44,744 bases of DNA from UBA6814 sp040753075 (GTDB taxonomy: Bacteria; Desulfobacterota; Desulfovibrionia; Desulfovibrionales; Desulfovibrionaceae), in contig JBFMHA010000021.1 of NCBI GenBank assembly GCA_040753075.1, forward strand, positions 1-44,744. Direction: 5' to 3'. The position numbers and the translations under genes were made by a program. How positions within the stretch are numbered: the first letter of the stretch is position 1; each line of letters opens with the position of its first letter. Of this stretch, positions 6,680 to 15,390 are shown one piece after another. Below the pieces are notes generated by a model. The model had not been told where the DNA came from, did not search any database, and was given only the letters and a program-made list of their open reading frames with translations.

Positions 6680-9600
6680 AGGTTCTGGATGAAGAGGGCG
6701 TCCGCCGGCAGGGTGTCCGCAGCCAGGTCCGCCAGGTGGCGGTGGTGGGTGAAGAGGACCACCTGGGTGCGGCCGGCCAGGCGGGCCAGCTCCCCCAGGG
6801 CCGCGGCCGCGCGCTCGTTGTCGAAGTTCACCAGCACGTCGTCCAGGATCACCGGCTGCGGCGGGTTGGTCCCCAGGTAGTGGTGCAGGTAGGCCAGGCG
6901 CAGGGCCAGGTAGAGCTGGTCCGCGGTGCCGTCGGACAGGGCGGCGAGGGCCACGGGGGAATTCTTTCCGTCGGGGCCAGGGCGCATGGGCAGGATGAGC
7001 GGCTGGTCCTTGTCGTCGTATCCCAGGTCCAGCCCGGCGTAGCGGCCCAGGGTCAGCGCGGCGAAGGCTCGGGAGGCCTCGGCCAGAACCGGCCCCTGGC
7101 GCTCCTGGCGGAAGCGCTCGATCTGGGTGGCCAGGATGGCCCGGGCCAGGCGCAGGGCGGCGTAGCGCTCCACGTCCGGGGCCAGGGCGTCCAGCACGGC
7201 CTGGGCTTCCTGGGCCAGGTCCGCGGCCCGGGCCGAGCCGTCCATGCGTGAGAACTGTTCGCGCAGCGCCCCGACCTGCTGGTTGGCCGCGTCGCGGCGG
7301 GCGGCGAGGCCGGACAGGGCGGCCTCCAGGGCGGCGATGTCCCTGTCCAGGGCGGCGCGGTCCCGGGCCAGGGCCGCGGCGGCGAAGGCGTCCAGGGGCT
7401 GGCCCGCGGCCAGGGGCAGGAGCTGCTCGGTGAGCAGCCGGAGGTCGTTCTCCAGGCGGGCGCGCCGGTCCGAGGCGCGCTCGGCCGCGTCCAGGCCCGC
7501 GGGGTCCGGGCAGCGGGCGTCGGCGCAGAGCAGGTCCAGCACCTCCTGGTGGCCCCGGGCGTCCGCCTGGGCGGCGGAGAACTCCTCCTGGGCCTCGTGG
7601 AGCCGGGCCTGCAGGGCCTGGCGCTTGAGGCTGCGCTCCTTGGCCGCGTCCAGCCGGTCGGCCAGGGCCTCGGCGGCCTCGGCGGGCGCGGTCCGGGCCA
7701 TGTCCGCCATATCCGGCGCAAGCTCCTCCACCAGGCGGCCGACCTTCTCCGCGAATTCGCGGGCGTCGCGGTCGATGCCCGCCATGCGGCGTTCGGCGCC
7801 GCTCATGTCGTGCAGGGTCCGGGCCAGGCCGGCCAGGCCGGAGAGCAGGGCTGCGGCCGCCTCGGGCGCGGCGTCGCCGGGCAGGCCCAGGGGAGCCACG
7901 GCCGAGGCCCAGCGGCCGGACCAGGCCGTGAGCCCCTTGCGGGCCGCGTCGGCCTCGTCACTGGCTTCGGCCGCGCGGCGGGCCAGGTCCGCGCGCCTGG
8001 CCTCCAGGTCGCGGCGGCGGGCGGCCAGATCGGCCAGCCGGGAGAGCACGGCCGCGCCGCGGCGGATGGCCGGGTCCAGGCCCGGGGCGGTCGGGCGCTG
8101 TTCGCCCAGGGCTTGCAGCGTCTGGGCGAGGCCGGCGGCCAGGCGGGTCCCGGTGGCCTCCAGAGCCTCCAGGGTCGCGGCCTGGGTGCGCAGGTCCCGC
8201 ACCAGGATGCAGAGGTTTCTGTGTTCGGCGAGCCAGGAGCGCATGTCGCGCGGGGGCAGGGGAGCGATGCCCGCGGCCCGCCAGAGCGCGGCCCATTCGG
8301 CCTGGAGCGCGGCGCTGCGTTCCTCCAGCCCGGCGCGGCGCGTGGCCAGGGCGCGGGTTTCCTCCTCAAGCCGGAGCGCGGCCGCGTCCAGGGACGCGGC
8401 GCGGGCCGCCCGGTCGGCCTGGAGCCGGAGCCGGTCTGCGGCCTGATCCGCGGCGGACTGGGCGGCCTCGAACGCGGCGGGAAGGCTGGGAGCCGGGGCG
8501 GCGTCGGCCAGGAAGGCGGCCTCCGCCCGGGGATCGGGATGCTCCTCCAGCCGGGCGCGGACCAGGGTCCAGCCCGCATCGCGACGCTGCCGCGCAGCGG
8601 TGAGCGCGGCTTCGGACGGGACTCCGCCTGCGGCCTCCAGGCCGGCGCGGTCTGCGCGGGCCTGGTTCAGCTCCCGGTCTGCGTCCGCGGCGCGGCGGTC
8701 CAGGTCGCGAAGGTCCGCGGCCAGGGCGTCGAACTCGCGTTCGCAGCGGGCCACGGCCTCGTCCGGCGGCACGGGCAGGGCCACGGCCGCGTCCAGGCCG
8801 CCGGTCCAGCAGGCGCCCAGGCGGGAGAGCCCGGTGGCGGCGCGGGAGCGGGACGCGGCCAGGGCGGCTCGCTCCTGGTCCAGGCGCTGGTCCAGGCCGC
8901 CCTGTTCCTGGGCGGCCTCCAGGGCTGCGGCCAGGTCGGCCGCCCCCGGCGGGGCGGGCGGCGCGGGCAGGGCGGCCAGTTCGGCATCCGCGGCGGCCAG
9001 GTCCCGGGCGAGCCGGGACGCCTCCGAGTTGGCCCGGTCCAGGCGCTCGCCCAGGCTGCGGCGCTCGGCCACCAGGGCGCTTATGCCCTGCTGCTCGGCT
9101 TCGGGCAGGAAGAGTTCCGGGGCCCGGTCCAGGGTGCGGCCCGGGGCCAGCCGGGACAGGATCTCCTCGGCCCGGCCGCGCAGGGTGGCGGCCTCGCGCT
9201 CCAGCCCGGCGCGGTCCTTGTGGGCCTTGCGGTGCGCGCCCAGGTCCTCCTGCAGCGCGGCGATGCGCCGGGCGTGCTCCAGCCAGGGGCCGGGCTCGGG
9301 CAACCCGTCCAGTCCGGCGCGGGCGCGGTCCCGGGCTTGGGCGGCGGCCTCCATGCGGCCGCGGGCCTGCTCCAGGCCGGCCATGGCCGCAAAGCGGCGC
9401 TCCCGGAAGTCCGGGGGCAGGAGCGGCGCGTCGCCCAGCCGGACCAACTCCTCCAGGATCAAGGCGCGGCGGTCCAGGGGGTCCAGGGCCGCGCGCACCC
9501 GCGTCAGCTCCGCCAACTCCCGGGCGCGGGCGTCGTGCTCAGCGGCCAGGGCGTCGCGGGCCGTCTCGGCCTGGGTCAGCTCCCGGCTCAGGCGCTCGTG

Positions 9601-10215
9601 CTCGGCCGGGGGCGCGGCCAGGGCCGCGGCCTCGGCGTTCAGGCGCTTGTGGTCGGCCAGGGCGGCGTTGATGCGCTGCACCTGGCCGCGGGATTTGAAG
9701 AGGGTGTCGGCCTCCTCGGCCAGCCGGGCGTCGGCGGCGCGCAGCCGGGCCAGGCCCGCGGCCGCGGCGAACAGGGACTGGCCCAGCCCGCCGTGGGCCT
9801 CGGCCAGCTCCTGGCCGCCCTGGCGCAGCCGGGCGTGGTCCAGGCCGAACAGGGCTTCGAACACGGGCTGGGGCAGGCCCGCCAGTTCGGCCCGGAGCAG
9901 GGACTCGTCCAGCGGCTGGCCATCCGGCCCGAGCAGGGTGTTCTTGCGCCCCTTGCGCCGGGTGGCGGCCAGGGAAGCCCCGGCGGCCGTGCGCAGGAGC
10001 GCGGCCACGCGCAGCTCCTTGTGCCCCAGGAAATTGTCGGCGCTGCGCTCGGGGATGCCGTAGAGGAAGCCCAGAAGCCCGCGCAGGGCGCTGGACTTGC
10101 CCGCCTCGTTGGCTCCCAGCACCAGGTGCAGCCCCCCGGGCGAGCCGGCGCTGAAATCCAGGCCCGCGTCCGTGAACGGCCCGAACGCCGTCAACTCCAG
10201 GCGCTCGATCCTCAC
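6676..10215 (-). CDS. SbcC/YhaN-like AAA ATPase, large nuclease subunit
   Basis: A 1179-residue SMC/Rad50-type ATPase. The N-terminal Walker A is GANEAGKSS (residues 34-42). A long Ala/Arg/Glu-rich coiled-coil region fills residues 180-1000. The C-terminal Walker B is PVILDDVLVNFD, followed by the H-loop FTHHRH. I see no clear CxxC zinc hook at the coiled-coil apex, so it is closer to the YhaN class than to canonical SbcC. The start is taken as GTG at 10215, overlapping the TGA of the SbcD-like gene by four bases (GTGA); the open frame extends upstream only as out-of-frame shadow sequence. With its partner it is expected to process DNA ends or hairpins. The stop codon lies inside the adjacent repeat. 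Confidence 0.87.
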   Translation of the reverse strand: MRIERLELTAFGPFTDAGLDFSAGSPGGLHLVLGANEAGKSSALRGLLGFLYGIPERSADNFLGHKELRVAALLRTAAGASLAATRRKGRKNTLLGPDGQPLDESLLRAELAGLPQPVFEALFGLDHARLRQGGQELAEAHGGLGQSLFAAAAGLARLRAADARLAEEADTLFKSRGQVQRINAALADHKRLNAEAAALAAPPAEHERLSRELTQAETARDALAAEHDARARELAELTRVRAALDPLDRRALILEELVRLGDAPLLPPDFRERRFAAMAGLEQARGRMEAAAQARDRARAGLDGLPEPGPWLEHARRIAALQEDLGAHRKAHKDRAGLEREAATLRGRAEEILSRLAPGRTLDRAPELFLPEAEQQGISALVAERRSLGERLDRANSEASRLARDLAAADAELAALPAPPAPPGAADLAAALEAAQEQGGLDQRLDQERAALAASRSRAATGLSRLGACWTGGLDAAVALPVPPDEAVARCEREFDALAADLRDLDRRAADADRELNQARADRAGLEAAGGVPSEAALTAARQRRDAGWTLVRARLEEHPDPRAEAAFLADAAPAPSLPAAFEAAQSAADQAADRLRLQADRAARAASLDAAALRLEEETRALATRRAGLEERSAALQAEWAALWRAAGIAPLPPRDMRSWLAEHRNLCILVRDLRTQAATLEALEATGTRLAAGLAQTLQALGEQRPTAPGLDPAIRRGAAVLSRLADLAARRRDLEARRADLARRAAEASDEADAARKGLTAWSGRWASAVAPLGLPGDAAPEAAAALLSGLAGLARTLHDMSGAERRMAGIDRDAREFAEKVGRLVEELAPDMADMARTAPAEAAEALADRLDAAKERSLKRQALQARLHEAQEEFSAAQADARGHQEVLDLLCADARCPDPAGLDAAERASDRRARLENDLRLLTEQLLPLAAGQPLDAFAAAALARDRAALDRDIAALEAALSGLAARRDAANQQVGALREQFSRMDGSARAADLAQEAQAVLDALAPDVERYAALRLARAILATQIERFRQERQGPVLAEASRAFAALTLGRYAGLDLGYDDKDQPLILPMRPGPDGKNSPVALAALSDGTADQLYLALRLAYLHHYLGTNPPQPVILDDVLVNFDNERAAAALGELARLAGRTQVVLFTHHRHLADLAADTLPADALFIQNL

Positions 10216-11477
10216 GGTTGTCCCTCGTCCGCCTGCTCCAGCAGCAGGGGCAACAGCAGGTCGCGGACCCGGGGCAGGAGCGCGGCCAGGGCCGCGGAGT
10301 CCTCCATGGCCAGGGCCGCGGCCGGGCCGCGCTGCTCCTTGAGCTTGCGCCACAGGTCGTCCAGGCCCGGGTCCAGGCCGGCCAGGAGCGCCGGGTCGGC
10401 CTCCAGCCGGTCCAGGAAGCGCAGGAGGTCGCCCTGGGGCGTGTCGCTGGCGGCCAGGGCGGCGAGGTCCTGGGCCGGGGCGGTGTCCAGCGCGATCTTC
10501 TCCACCCAGGCCCTGCCGCCGGACAGGTCCAGGGCCTCGGCCCGCAGCTCCGCGTCCAGGGCCGCGGGATCGGCGGCCAGGCGGGCGTGGGCCGGGCAGG
10601 GGCCGGCCAGGCGGAAGCGGACCGCCAGGGTGCGGCCGTCGGCCTGGTCCAGGGCCGCGGCCAGGGCCGCGGAGGCCCGGGACAGCACCTCGGCCCGGTC
10701 CGCCGCGCCGGTGGCGTCCACGTCCAGCACGGCCCAGCGCAGCACGTCCAGGTGGACCAGCTCCCAGGAGACGTTTCCGGCCTCGGCCTCCACCCAGACG
10801 CAGCCGTGGGGGCCGGGCTCGCCGGCGTCGCGGCCCTGGGTGGTCCCGCAGAACAGGATGGGCGGGGCCTCGGAGAACGCCTGGAGGTTGTGGCGGTGGC
10901 CCAGTGCCCAGTAGTCGTAGCCCTTGGCCGCCAGGTCCGCGGGGGAGCAGGGGGCGTACCGCTTGTCCGCGCCCGGAGTCTCCAGGGAGGTGTGCAGGAG
11001 CCCGATGTTGAAGAACCCGGGGATCGGCGCGGGGTAGTTCGCCCCCAGGTTTTCCGTGACCTGACGGCGCATGTAGCTCTGGCCGTGGACCACGGTCCCG
11101 CACTGGTTGAGGATCCTGGAGTAGGGAGCGTCCGCCGGGAAGGAGAACACGTTGTCCGGGAGCCGCAGGCCTCGGGTCATGACGCTGGCCGCGTCGTGGT
11201 TGCCGTGGATGAGCAGCACCGGGACGCCGGCCTCCCTGAGTCGGGCCATCTGGCCCACGAAGTACAGGCCGGTGTTGTAGTCCTTCCAGTCGCCGTCGTA
11301 GAGGTCTCCGGCCAGGAGCACGAAGTCGGGCCGGCGCTCCAGGGCCAGGGCCACGAGGTTCTCCAGGGCGCGGCGGGAGGACTCGCGCGCCTCGCCCACG
11401 GGCGCGCCGTCGTAGCGGGCCAGGCCCTTGAGCGGGCTGTCCAGGTGCAGGTCCGCGGCGTGGATGAAGCGGGGCAT
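10212..11477 (-). CDS. SbcD/YhaO-like metallophosphoesterase, DNA nuclease subunit
   Basis: A 421-residue protein. The calcineurin-type phosphoesterase motifs appear in order: HAADLHLDSP (residues 6-15), LLAGDLYDG, LIHGNHD, a later His in LLHTSL and GHRHN. These are Mn-binding residues of the Mre11/SbcD nuclease. The C-terminal 180 residues form the capping and ATPase-binding region. It is translationally coupled to the ATPase gene by a GTGA overlap, the usual SbcDC order. Likely role: double-strand-break end processing. Confidence 0.9.
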   Translation of the reverse strand: MPRFIHAADLHLDSPLKGLARYDGAPVGEARESSRRALENLVALALERRPDFVLLAGDLYDGDWKDYNTGLYFVGQMARLREAGVPVLLIHGNHDAASVMTRGLRLPDNVFSFPADAPYSRILNQCGTVVHGQSYMRRQVTENLGANYPAPIPGFFNIGLLHTSLETPGADKRYAPCSPADLAAKGYDYWALGHRHNLQAFSEAPPILFCGTTQGRDAGEPGPHGCVWVEAEAGNVSWELVHLDVLRWAVLDVDATGAADRAEVLSRASAALAAALDQADGRTLAVRFRLAGPCPAHARLAADPAALDAELRAEALDLSGGRAWVEKIALDTAPAQDLAALAASDTPQGDLLRFLDRLEADPALLAGLDPGLDDLWRKLKEQRGPAAALAMEDSAALAALLPRVRDLLLPLLLEQADEGQP

Positions 11478-11588
11478 GGCTAGTGCGGCGACTTCGCGGA
11501 GCCGGCGGGCGTCTTGAGAGGACGTGTTGGCTGCATGTCGCGGGACGCGGCGGGGCGTCCGGCGTTCAGGGAGCGGCGGGGCACGGCG

Positions 11589-12425
11589 TCAGACCCCGAA
11601 GAACGCCGCGGCGTTGCGGCCCGTGGCCAGCCAGAGTTCGGCCGGGTCCATGCCCCTGGCCCGGGCCGCGGCCTGGGCGGTGAAGGCCAGGAAGGCCGGT
11701 TCGTTGCGTTTGCCGCGCCAGGGCTCGGCCGCCAGGAACGGGCAGTCGGTCTCCAGGAGCAGCCGGTCCAGGGGGATCTCGGCCACGGCCGCGCGCAGCG
11801 CGTCGCTCTTGCGGTAGCTCACCGGGCCGGGCACGGAGATGCTCCAGCCGTGGGAGAGTATCTCCCCGGCCAGGTCCGCGTCGCCGCCGAAGCAGTGCCA
11901 GAGCACGGGCCGGCGGGACAGGCCCAGGTCCATGAGGATGCGCAGGGTGTCGTAGATTGCGTCGCGGCAGTGGATGACCAGGGGCAGGTCCAGGCCGCGG
12001 GCCAGTTCGGCCTGGGCCGCGAAGGCCCGGCGCTGCACGTCGCGCGGCGAAAGGTCGTAGTAGTAGTCCAGCCCGGCCTCGCCCAGGGCCCGGATGCGGG
12101 CTCGGCCGGCGGCGTCCTCGCGGCAGGCGGCCTCCACCTCGGCCAGGGCCTCGTCCGTGGCGGAGGTGGCGTCGTGGGGGTGGATGCCCAGGATGAAGAA
12201 GACCTCGGGCCGGTCCGCGAACATGGCGGCGTTGGCGCGGTAGGCCGCGGGCCCCAGGAACACCTGGCCGATGCGCGTGACCCCGGCCGCCGCGGCCCGG
12301 TCCAGCACCGCGTCCCGGTCCTCGTCGTAGGCCTCCATGTCCAGGTGGGCGTGGGAGTCCGCCCCGCCCGGGGGCAGGCCCAGGCTGGCCGGGTCGGGCC
12401 GCTCGGTCTTCCTTTTCTTGCTCAC
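11589..12425 (-). CDS. TatD-family metal-dependent hydrolase
   Basis: A 278-residue TIM-barrel hydrolase. Metal ligands are seen in DSHAHLD (residues 23-29), GIHPHD, GEAGLDYYY, VIHCRDA, WHCFGG and ETDCPFL, the complete TatD set. Members are 3'-5' DNA exonucleases or DNA quality-control enzymes. Translation starts at GTG 12425, overlapping the TGA of the upstream glycosyltransferase gene by four bases (GTGA). The Lys/Arg-rich N-terminus (SKKRKTERP) precedes the barrel. Confidence 0.92.
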   Translation of the reverse strand: MSKKRKTERPDPASLGLPPGGADSHAHLDMEAYDEDRDAVLDRAAAAGVTRIGQVFLGPAAYRANAAMFADRPEVFFILGIHPHDATSATDEALAEVEAACREDAAGRARIRALGEAGLDYYYDLSPRDVQRRAFAAQAELARGLDLPLVIHCRDAIYDTLRILMDLGLSRRPVLWHCFGGDADLAGEILSHGWSISVPGPVSYRKSDALRAAVAEIPLDRLLLETDCPFLAAEPWRGKRNEPAFLAFTAQAAARARGMDPAELWLATGRNAAAFFGV

Positions 12426-13459
12426 GCCCCGGCCCCCGGGGCGCAGAGGCGGTCCCGCCAGAGTTCCACCGCTGCCGCGGCCTGGGCCTCCAGGGAGAAG
12501 CGCCGGGCCGTGTCCGCGCAGCCCTCCAGGGCGGCGCGGTGGAGATGGCGCCCGGACGAGCCGGGCAGGACCCGGCGCGCGGCGCGCTCCAGGGCCAGGG
12601 CCGCGGCCGGGGCGTCGGCGTCCGCCACCCACAGGCCGTTGCCCGGGAATTCGTCGCCGTGCTCCGTGGGCCACCAGGGCCGGGCCGCGCCGGGCAGGTC
12701 CGGGTCGGCCTGGCGCATGTAGTCGTGCCCGCCGAACCCGGCGAAGCCCACGGGCAGGCAGCCGCTGGCCATGGCCTCCAGGGGCGGCAGGGGACAGCCC
12801 TCGGGGAAGCCCGTGACCAGGAAGAGGTGGCAGGAGCGCAGCCGCTCCGCCACCCCGGCCGGGTCCTGGCCCGCGATCTCCACCCACTCCAGGGGCGGGC
12901 ACAGGCCGCGGGCCTGGCGCGCGGCCAGGAAATCCATGACCATGCGGCCCTGGGCGCTGTTCTTGCGCGGCATCCAGGCCACGCGCACCGGAGGGGCCGC
13001 GGGCTTTTCCGCGGGCGGGGCGAAGAGGGCCAGGTCGATGCCCGGCCGCAGCACCGGGGGCTCCACGCCCAGGGCCTGGCCGATGTGCCAGGCCACCGGC
13101 CGGCTCACGGCCAGGAAGCGAACGGCCAGGCGGTCCCAGGCGACGCCCTCGGGCAGGGAGGAGAAGAGGTAGGCCCAGTTCTGCACGTAGACCAGGCAGC
13201 GGGCCCCGGCCGCGAGCCCGGGGGCCAGGAGTCCGACCCAGCCCTCGGGGGCCAGCCAGACGTCGTCCGGCCCGGGCCGGGCCAGGTCCCAGGGAACGGC
13301 CGGGATCTCGCGGCTGAACTCCGGGGACCAGCACCGCTCCTCCCGCGCCGCTAGGCGCACGTCCATGCCCGCGGCGCGCAGGGCCGAGGCCAGGCGGTGC
13401 AGCACCACGAGCCCGCCGGTGGGCCGGGGCAGGGGAGGAAGGGCGAAGAACGTGGCCAT
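12422..13459 (-). CDS. Glycosyltransferase, GT-B fold (family 4-like)
   Basis: A 345-residue cytoplasmic protein. The N-terminal Rossmann half begins ATFFALPPLPRPTGG, where a Gly-rich loop binds the acceptor or phosphate. The C-terminal donor site reads EGCPLPPLEAMASGCLPVGF, the E-x7-E motif of GT4 enzymes, here with the first Glu in FPEGC. The sugar and acceptor cannot be predicted. The ATG at 13459 is preferred to the upstream GTG/ATG because the domain starts here, though the ribosome-binding site is weak. It is coupled to tatD through GTGA. Confidence 0.82.
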   Translation of the reverse strand: MATFFALPPLPRPTGGLVVLHRLASALRAAGMDVRLAAREERCWSPEFSREIPAVPWDLARPGPDDVWLAPEGWVGLLAPGLAAGARCLVYVQNWAYLFSSLPEGVAWDRLAVRFLAVSRPVAWHIGQALGVEPPVLRPGIDLALFAPPAEKPAAPPVRVAWMPRKNSAQGRMVMDFLAARQARGLCPPLEWVEIAGQDPAGVAERLRSCHLFLVTGFPEGCPLPPLEAMASGCLPVGFAGFGGHDYMRQADPDLPGAARPWWPTEHGDEFPGNGLWVADADAPAAALALERAARRVLPGSSGRHLHRAALEGCADTARRFSLEAQAAAAVELWRDRLCAPGAGA

Positions 13460-13718
13460 CCGCACCGTGGTATGCGCAAGGCCGGTCAAACGCAAGCGCA
13501 CGGATCGCCGTTCCCCTTGCGGTTGCCGGGAGCGAGGGACTCTTGCCTGTACGCTCCCTCCACCGCGGTTCTTGGCCGCGCCTGCCGGGGCGCTCCTGCA
13601 GCGCAGGGCGCGAAAACCGCCCGGTTTCTTTTCCGGGAAAGATCGCCGACGCGGGCTTCGCCCGGAATCCTCGTGCGCTGGGCGCGCCGCGCGGGACGAC
13701 TGGGGAGCGGCGGGAGCT

Positions 13719-14963
13719 TCAGGGCGAATCCGTCTCGGCCGGGCGGTACTTGCGCATCTCCAGGAGCTTCTTGGTCTGGGTGGCGGTGATGTGGAAGTAG
13801 CCGTCCTGGGGCACGTAGATGTAGGGCACGTCCTCGGTGCGGCGGTAGAGGAACAGGGACAGGATGGCCCGGTTCACGGCCTGGTGGCCCACGATCATGA
13901 TGTGCTCGGCGTTGCCCGAGAGGTACAGGGCCTTCTTGAGCCCCCGTTCGGTGCGGGCGGCCAGGGACGCGTAGCCCTCGCCCCCGGGGTACACGTAGGC
14001 GTACTTGTCCCGGCTGCGCCTGGCGAACACCTCGGGCATGCGCTCCCGCACCTCGGCGTAGGTCATGTTCTCGCACACCCCGGCGTCGATCTCGTCGAAC
14101 TCGGCCAGGGTCACCAGCCGGCAGCCGGGCTGCAGATCCAGGAGCGGCTGGGCGGTCTGCACCGCGCGGCGCTTGCGGCTGGAGAAGATGAAGGGGATGG
14201 CGGTGCGGCGGAAGTGTTCGGCCATGAGCCGGGCCTGGGAGCGGCCGGTTTCGGTGAGCTCCGAGTCGCCGCCCAGCCGGTCCTCCAGGTTGTAGAAGGT
14301 CTGGCCGTGCCGCACCAGGTAGAGGTTGCGCACCCAGTCCGAGACCAGCACGTCGCGCACCAGGCCGTAGCAGGGCAGGAACGTGGCGGTCTGCTCCCGC
14401 AGCACCCGGTTGTGCAGGGTGTCCAGCACCACCAGGTTCTCCTCGTCGGCGAGGGGCTCGTACACGGCGCGGTACAGGGCGATGCGGTCGTGGAAGCTTT
14501 GGGTGGCGGCCTCCCGGGTGAGGTGGCCGAACTCGTCCAGCCGGGCCTTGTGGCTGATGCTCAGCGCCAGGATCTCTCCGTCGTGGGTCACGCACTCCAC
14601 GAAGAGCACCGGGATCCCGGCCATGGCCTCCCGGATGGCGGCGCGGCGCTGCCGGGTGACGTTGGTGGCGTCCAGCACGGCCACCTGTCCGCCCTTGTCC
14701 AGCCACTCCCGGGCCGCGGTCATGTTGGTGCGGGCGATCTGTTCGCGCAGCTCCCGGCCGCGCTGGTTTCCCGGGGAGAAGAAGTCCGGGTGCGAGGACT
14801 CGCCGCCCAGCATCTGCCGCCGCAGCTCGCCGTTGTTGAACACGCGCACGGCCAGGGCCTGGCCGGACAGGTTCTCGGCGAGCTTGCGGGCCAGGCTGGA
14901 CTTGCCCCGGGCGGGCAGGCCCACCAGGGCGATGCACAGGCGTTTTTCGCGGCCGAAGGGCAT
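13719..14963 (-). CDS. Bifunctional 6-phosphofructo-2-kinase / fructose-2,6-bisphosphatase (PFKFB-type)
   Basis: A 414-residue two-domain enzyme. The N-terminal kinase domain has P-loop GLPARGKS (residues 15-22) and the PFK-2-type NVTRQRRAAI and FVECVTHD segments. The C-terminal histidine-phosphatase domain has YLVRHGQTFYNLEDRLGGDS (phospho-acceptor H219), FDEIDAGVCENMTY (general acid around E291) and IMIVGHQAVNR (H360). Both the motifs and the domain order match animal, plant and fungal PFKFB enzymes closely. These make and break fructose-2,6-bisphosphate, the allosteric switch of glycolysis, which is uncommon in bacteria. The gene starts about 130 bases after the hgcB stop on the same strand with no obvious terminator between, so partial co-transcription is possible. 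glgB and malQ in the same window suggest active sugar storage. Confidence 0.9.
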   Translation of the reverse strand: MPFGREKRLCIALVGLPARGKSSLARKLAENLSGQALAVRVFNNGELRRQMLGGESSHPDFFSPGNQRGRELREQIARTNMTAAREWLDKGGQVAVLDATNVTRQRRAAIREAMAGIPVLFVECVTHDGEILALSISHKARLDEFGHLTREAATQSFHDRIALYRAVYEPLADEENLVVLDTLHNRVLREQTATFLPCYGLVRDVLVSDWVRNLYLVRHGQTFYNLEDRLGGDSELTETGRSQARLMAEHFRRTAIPFIFSSRKRRAVQTAQPLLDLQPGCRLVTLAEFDEIDAGVCENMTYAEVRERMPEVFARRSRDKYAYVYPGGEGYASLAARTERGLKKALYLSGNAEHIMIVGHQAVNRAILSLFLYRRTEDVPYIYVPQDGYFHITATQTKKLLEMRKYRPAETDSP

Positions 14964-15094
14964 GTCTCGCGTCCCCCGCTCGGGTCCGGACGGGTCGGGC
15001 GACGCGTCCGCAGGCAGCCTACCACGTTCCGCGGCGATGCGCAGCCGGCCCGGCGGGAGGTGGGCAGGGCGGCAGGCGGGCGATGCCGGCGCGG

Positions 15095-15382
15095 CTAGCA
15101 GCAGGCGGGGGTCTTTCTCCGGATGCCGGCCCGGTGCAGCCATGCCTGCACGATGTACGAGGCGCAGCCCACCCCGGGGGTCACGGTGATGGCCGAGGCG
15201 GGACAGTTCATGGCGCAGGCCCCGCACTCCATGCAGGCTCCGGGATCGGCCAGCCGGGCCTTGCCGTCCTCGATGACCGGGACCCCGTGCGGGCACACCG
15301 CCGCGCAGGCGCCGCAGCCCACGCAGGCGTCCCGGTCCAGGGCCAGGGTGGCCTTGTCCTCCAGGTAGCGGAAATCCTTCAT
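15095..15382 (-). CDS. hgcB: HgcB, ferredoxin partner in mercury methylation
   Basis: A 95-residue protein with two [4Fe-4S] motifs: C20-x2-C23-x2-C26-x3-C30-P and C50-x2-C53-x2-C56-x3-C60-P. After the clusters comes a lone Cys in GVGCASYI (C73), and the protein ends in a Cys pair (C94, C95). The lone Cys and terminal CC distinguish HgcB from ordinary ferredoxins; as I recall, the characterised Desulfovibrio protein has the same positions. HgcB reduces the corrinoid of HgcA and may hand over Hg(II) through these Cys residues. It begins eight bases after the hgcA stop, with AGGAGGAGAC as ribosome-binding site overlapping that stop, so the two are translated together. Confidence 0.95.
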   Translation of the reverse strand: MKDFRYLEDKATLALDRDACVGCGACAAVCPHGVPVIEDGKARLADPGACMECGACAMNCPASAITVTPGVGCASYIVQAWLHRAGIRRKTPACC

Positions 15383-15390
15383 GTCTCCTC

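Noticed and set aside
6676..11103. A 1475-residue form of the SbcC-like gene extending to 11103
   Set aside because: The N-terminal 300 residues are Pro/Gly/Arg-rich shadow sequence of the overlapping sbcD-like frame; the ATPase domain begins at GTG 10215.
13502..13718. Small gene or RNA between the glycosyltransferase and the PFK-2 gene
   Set aside because: Several GC hairpins and short frames are present, but none has a ribosome-binding site, family match or conserved RNA structure I could recognise.
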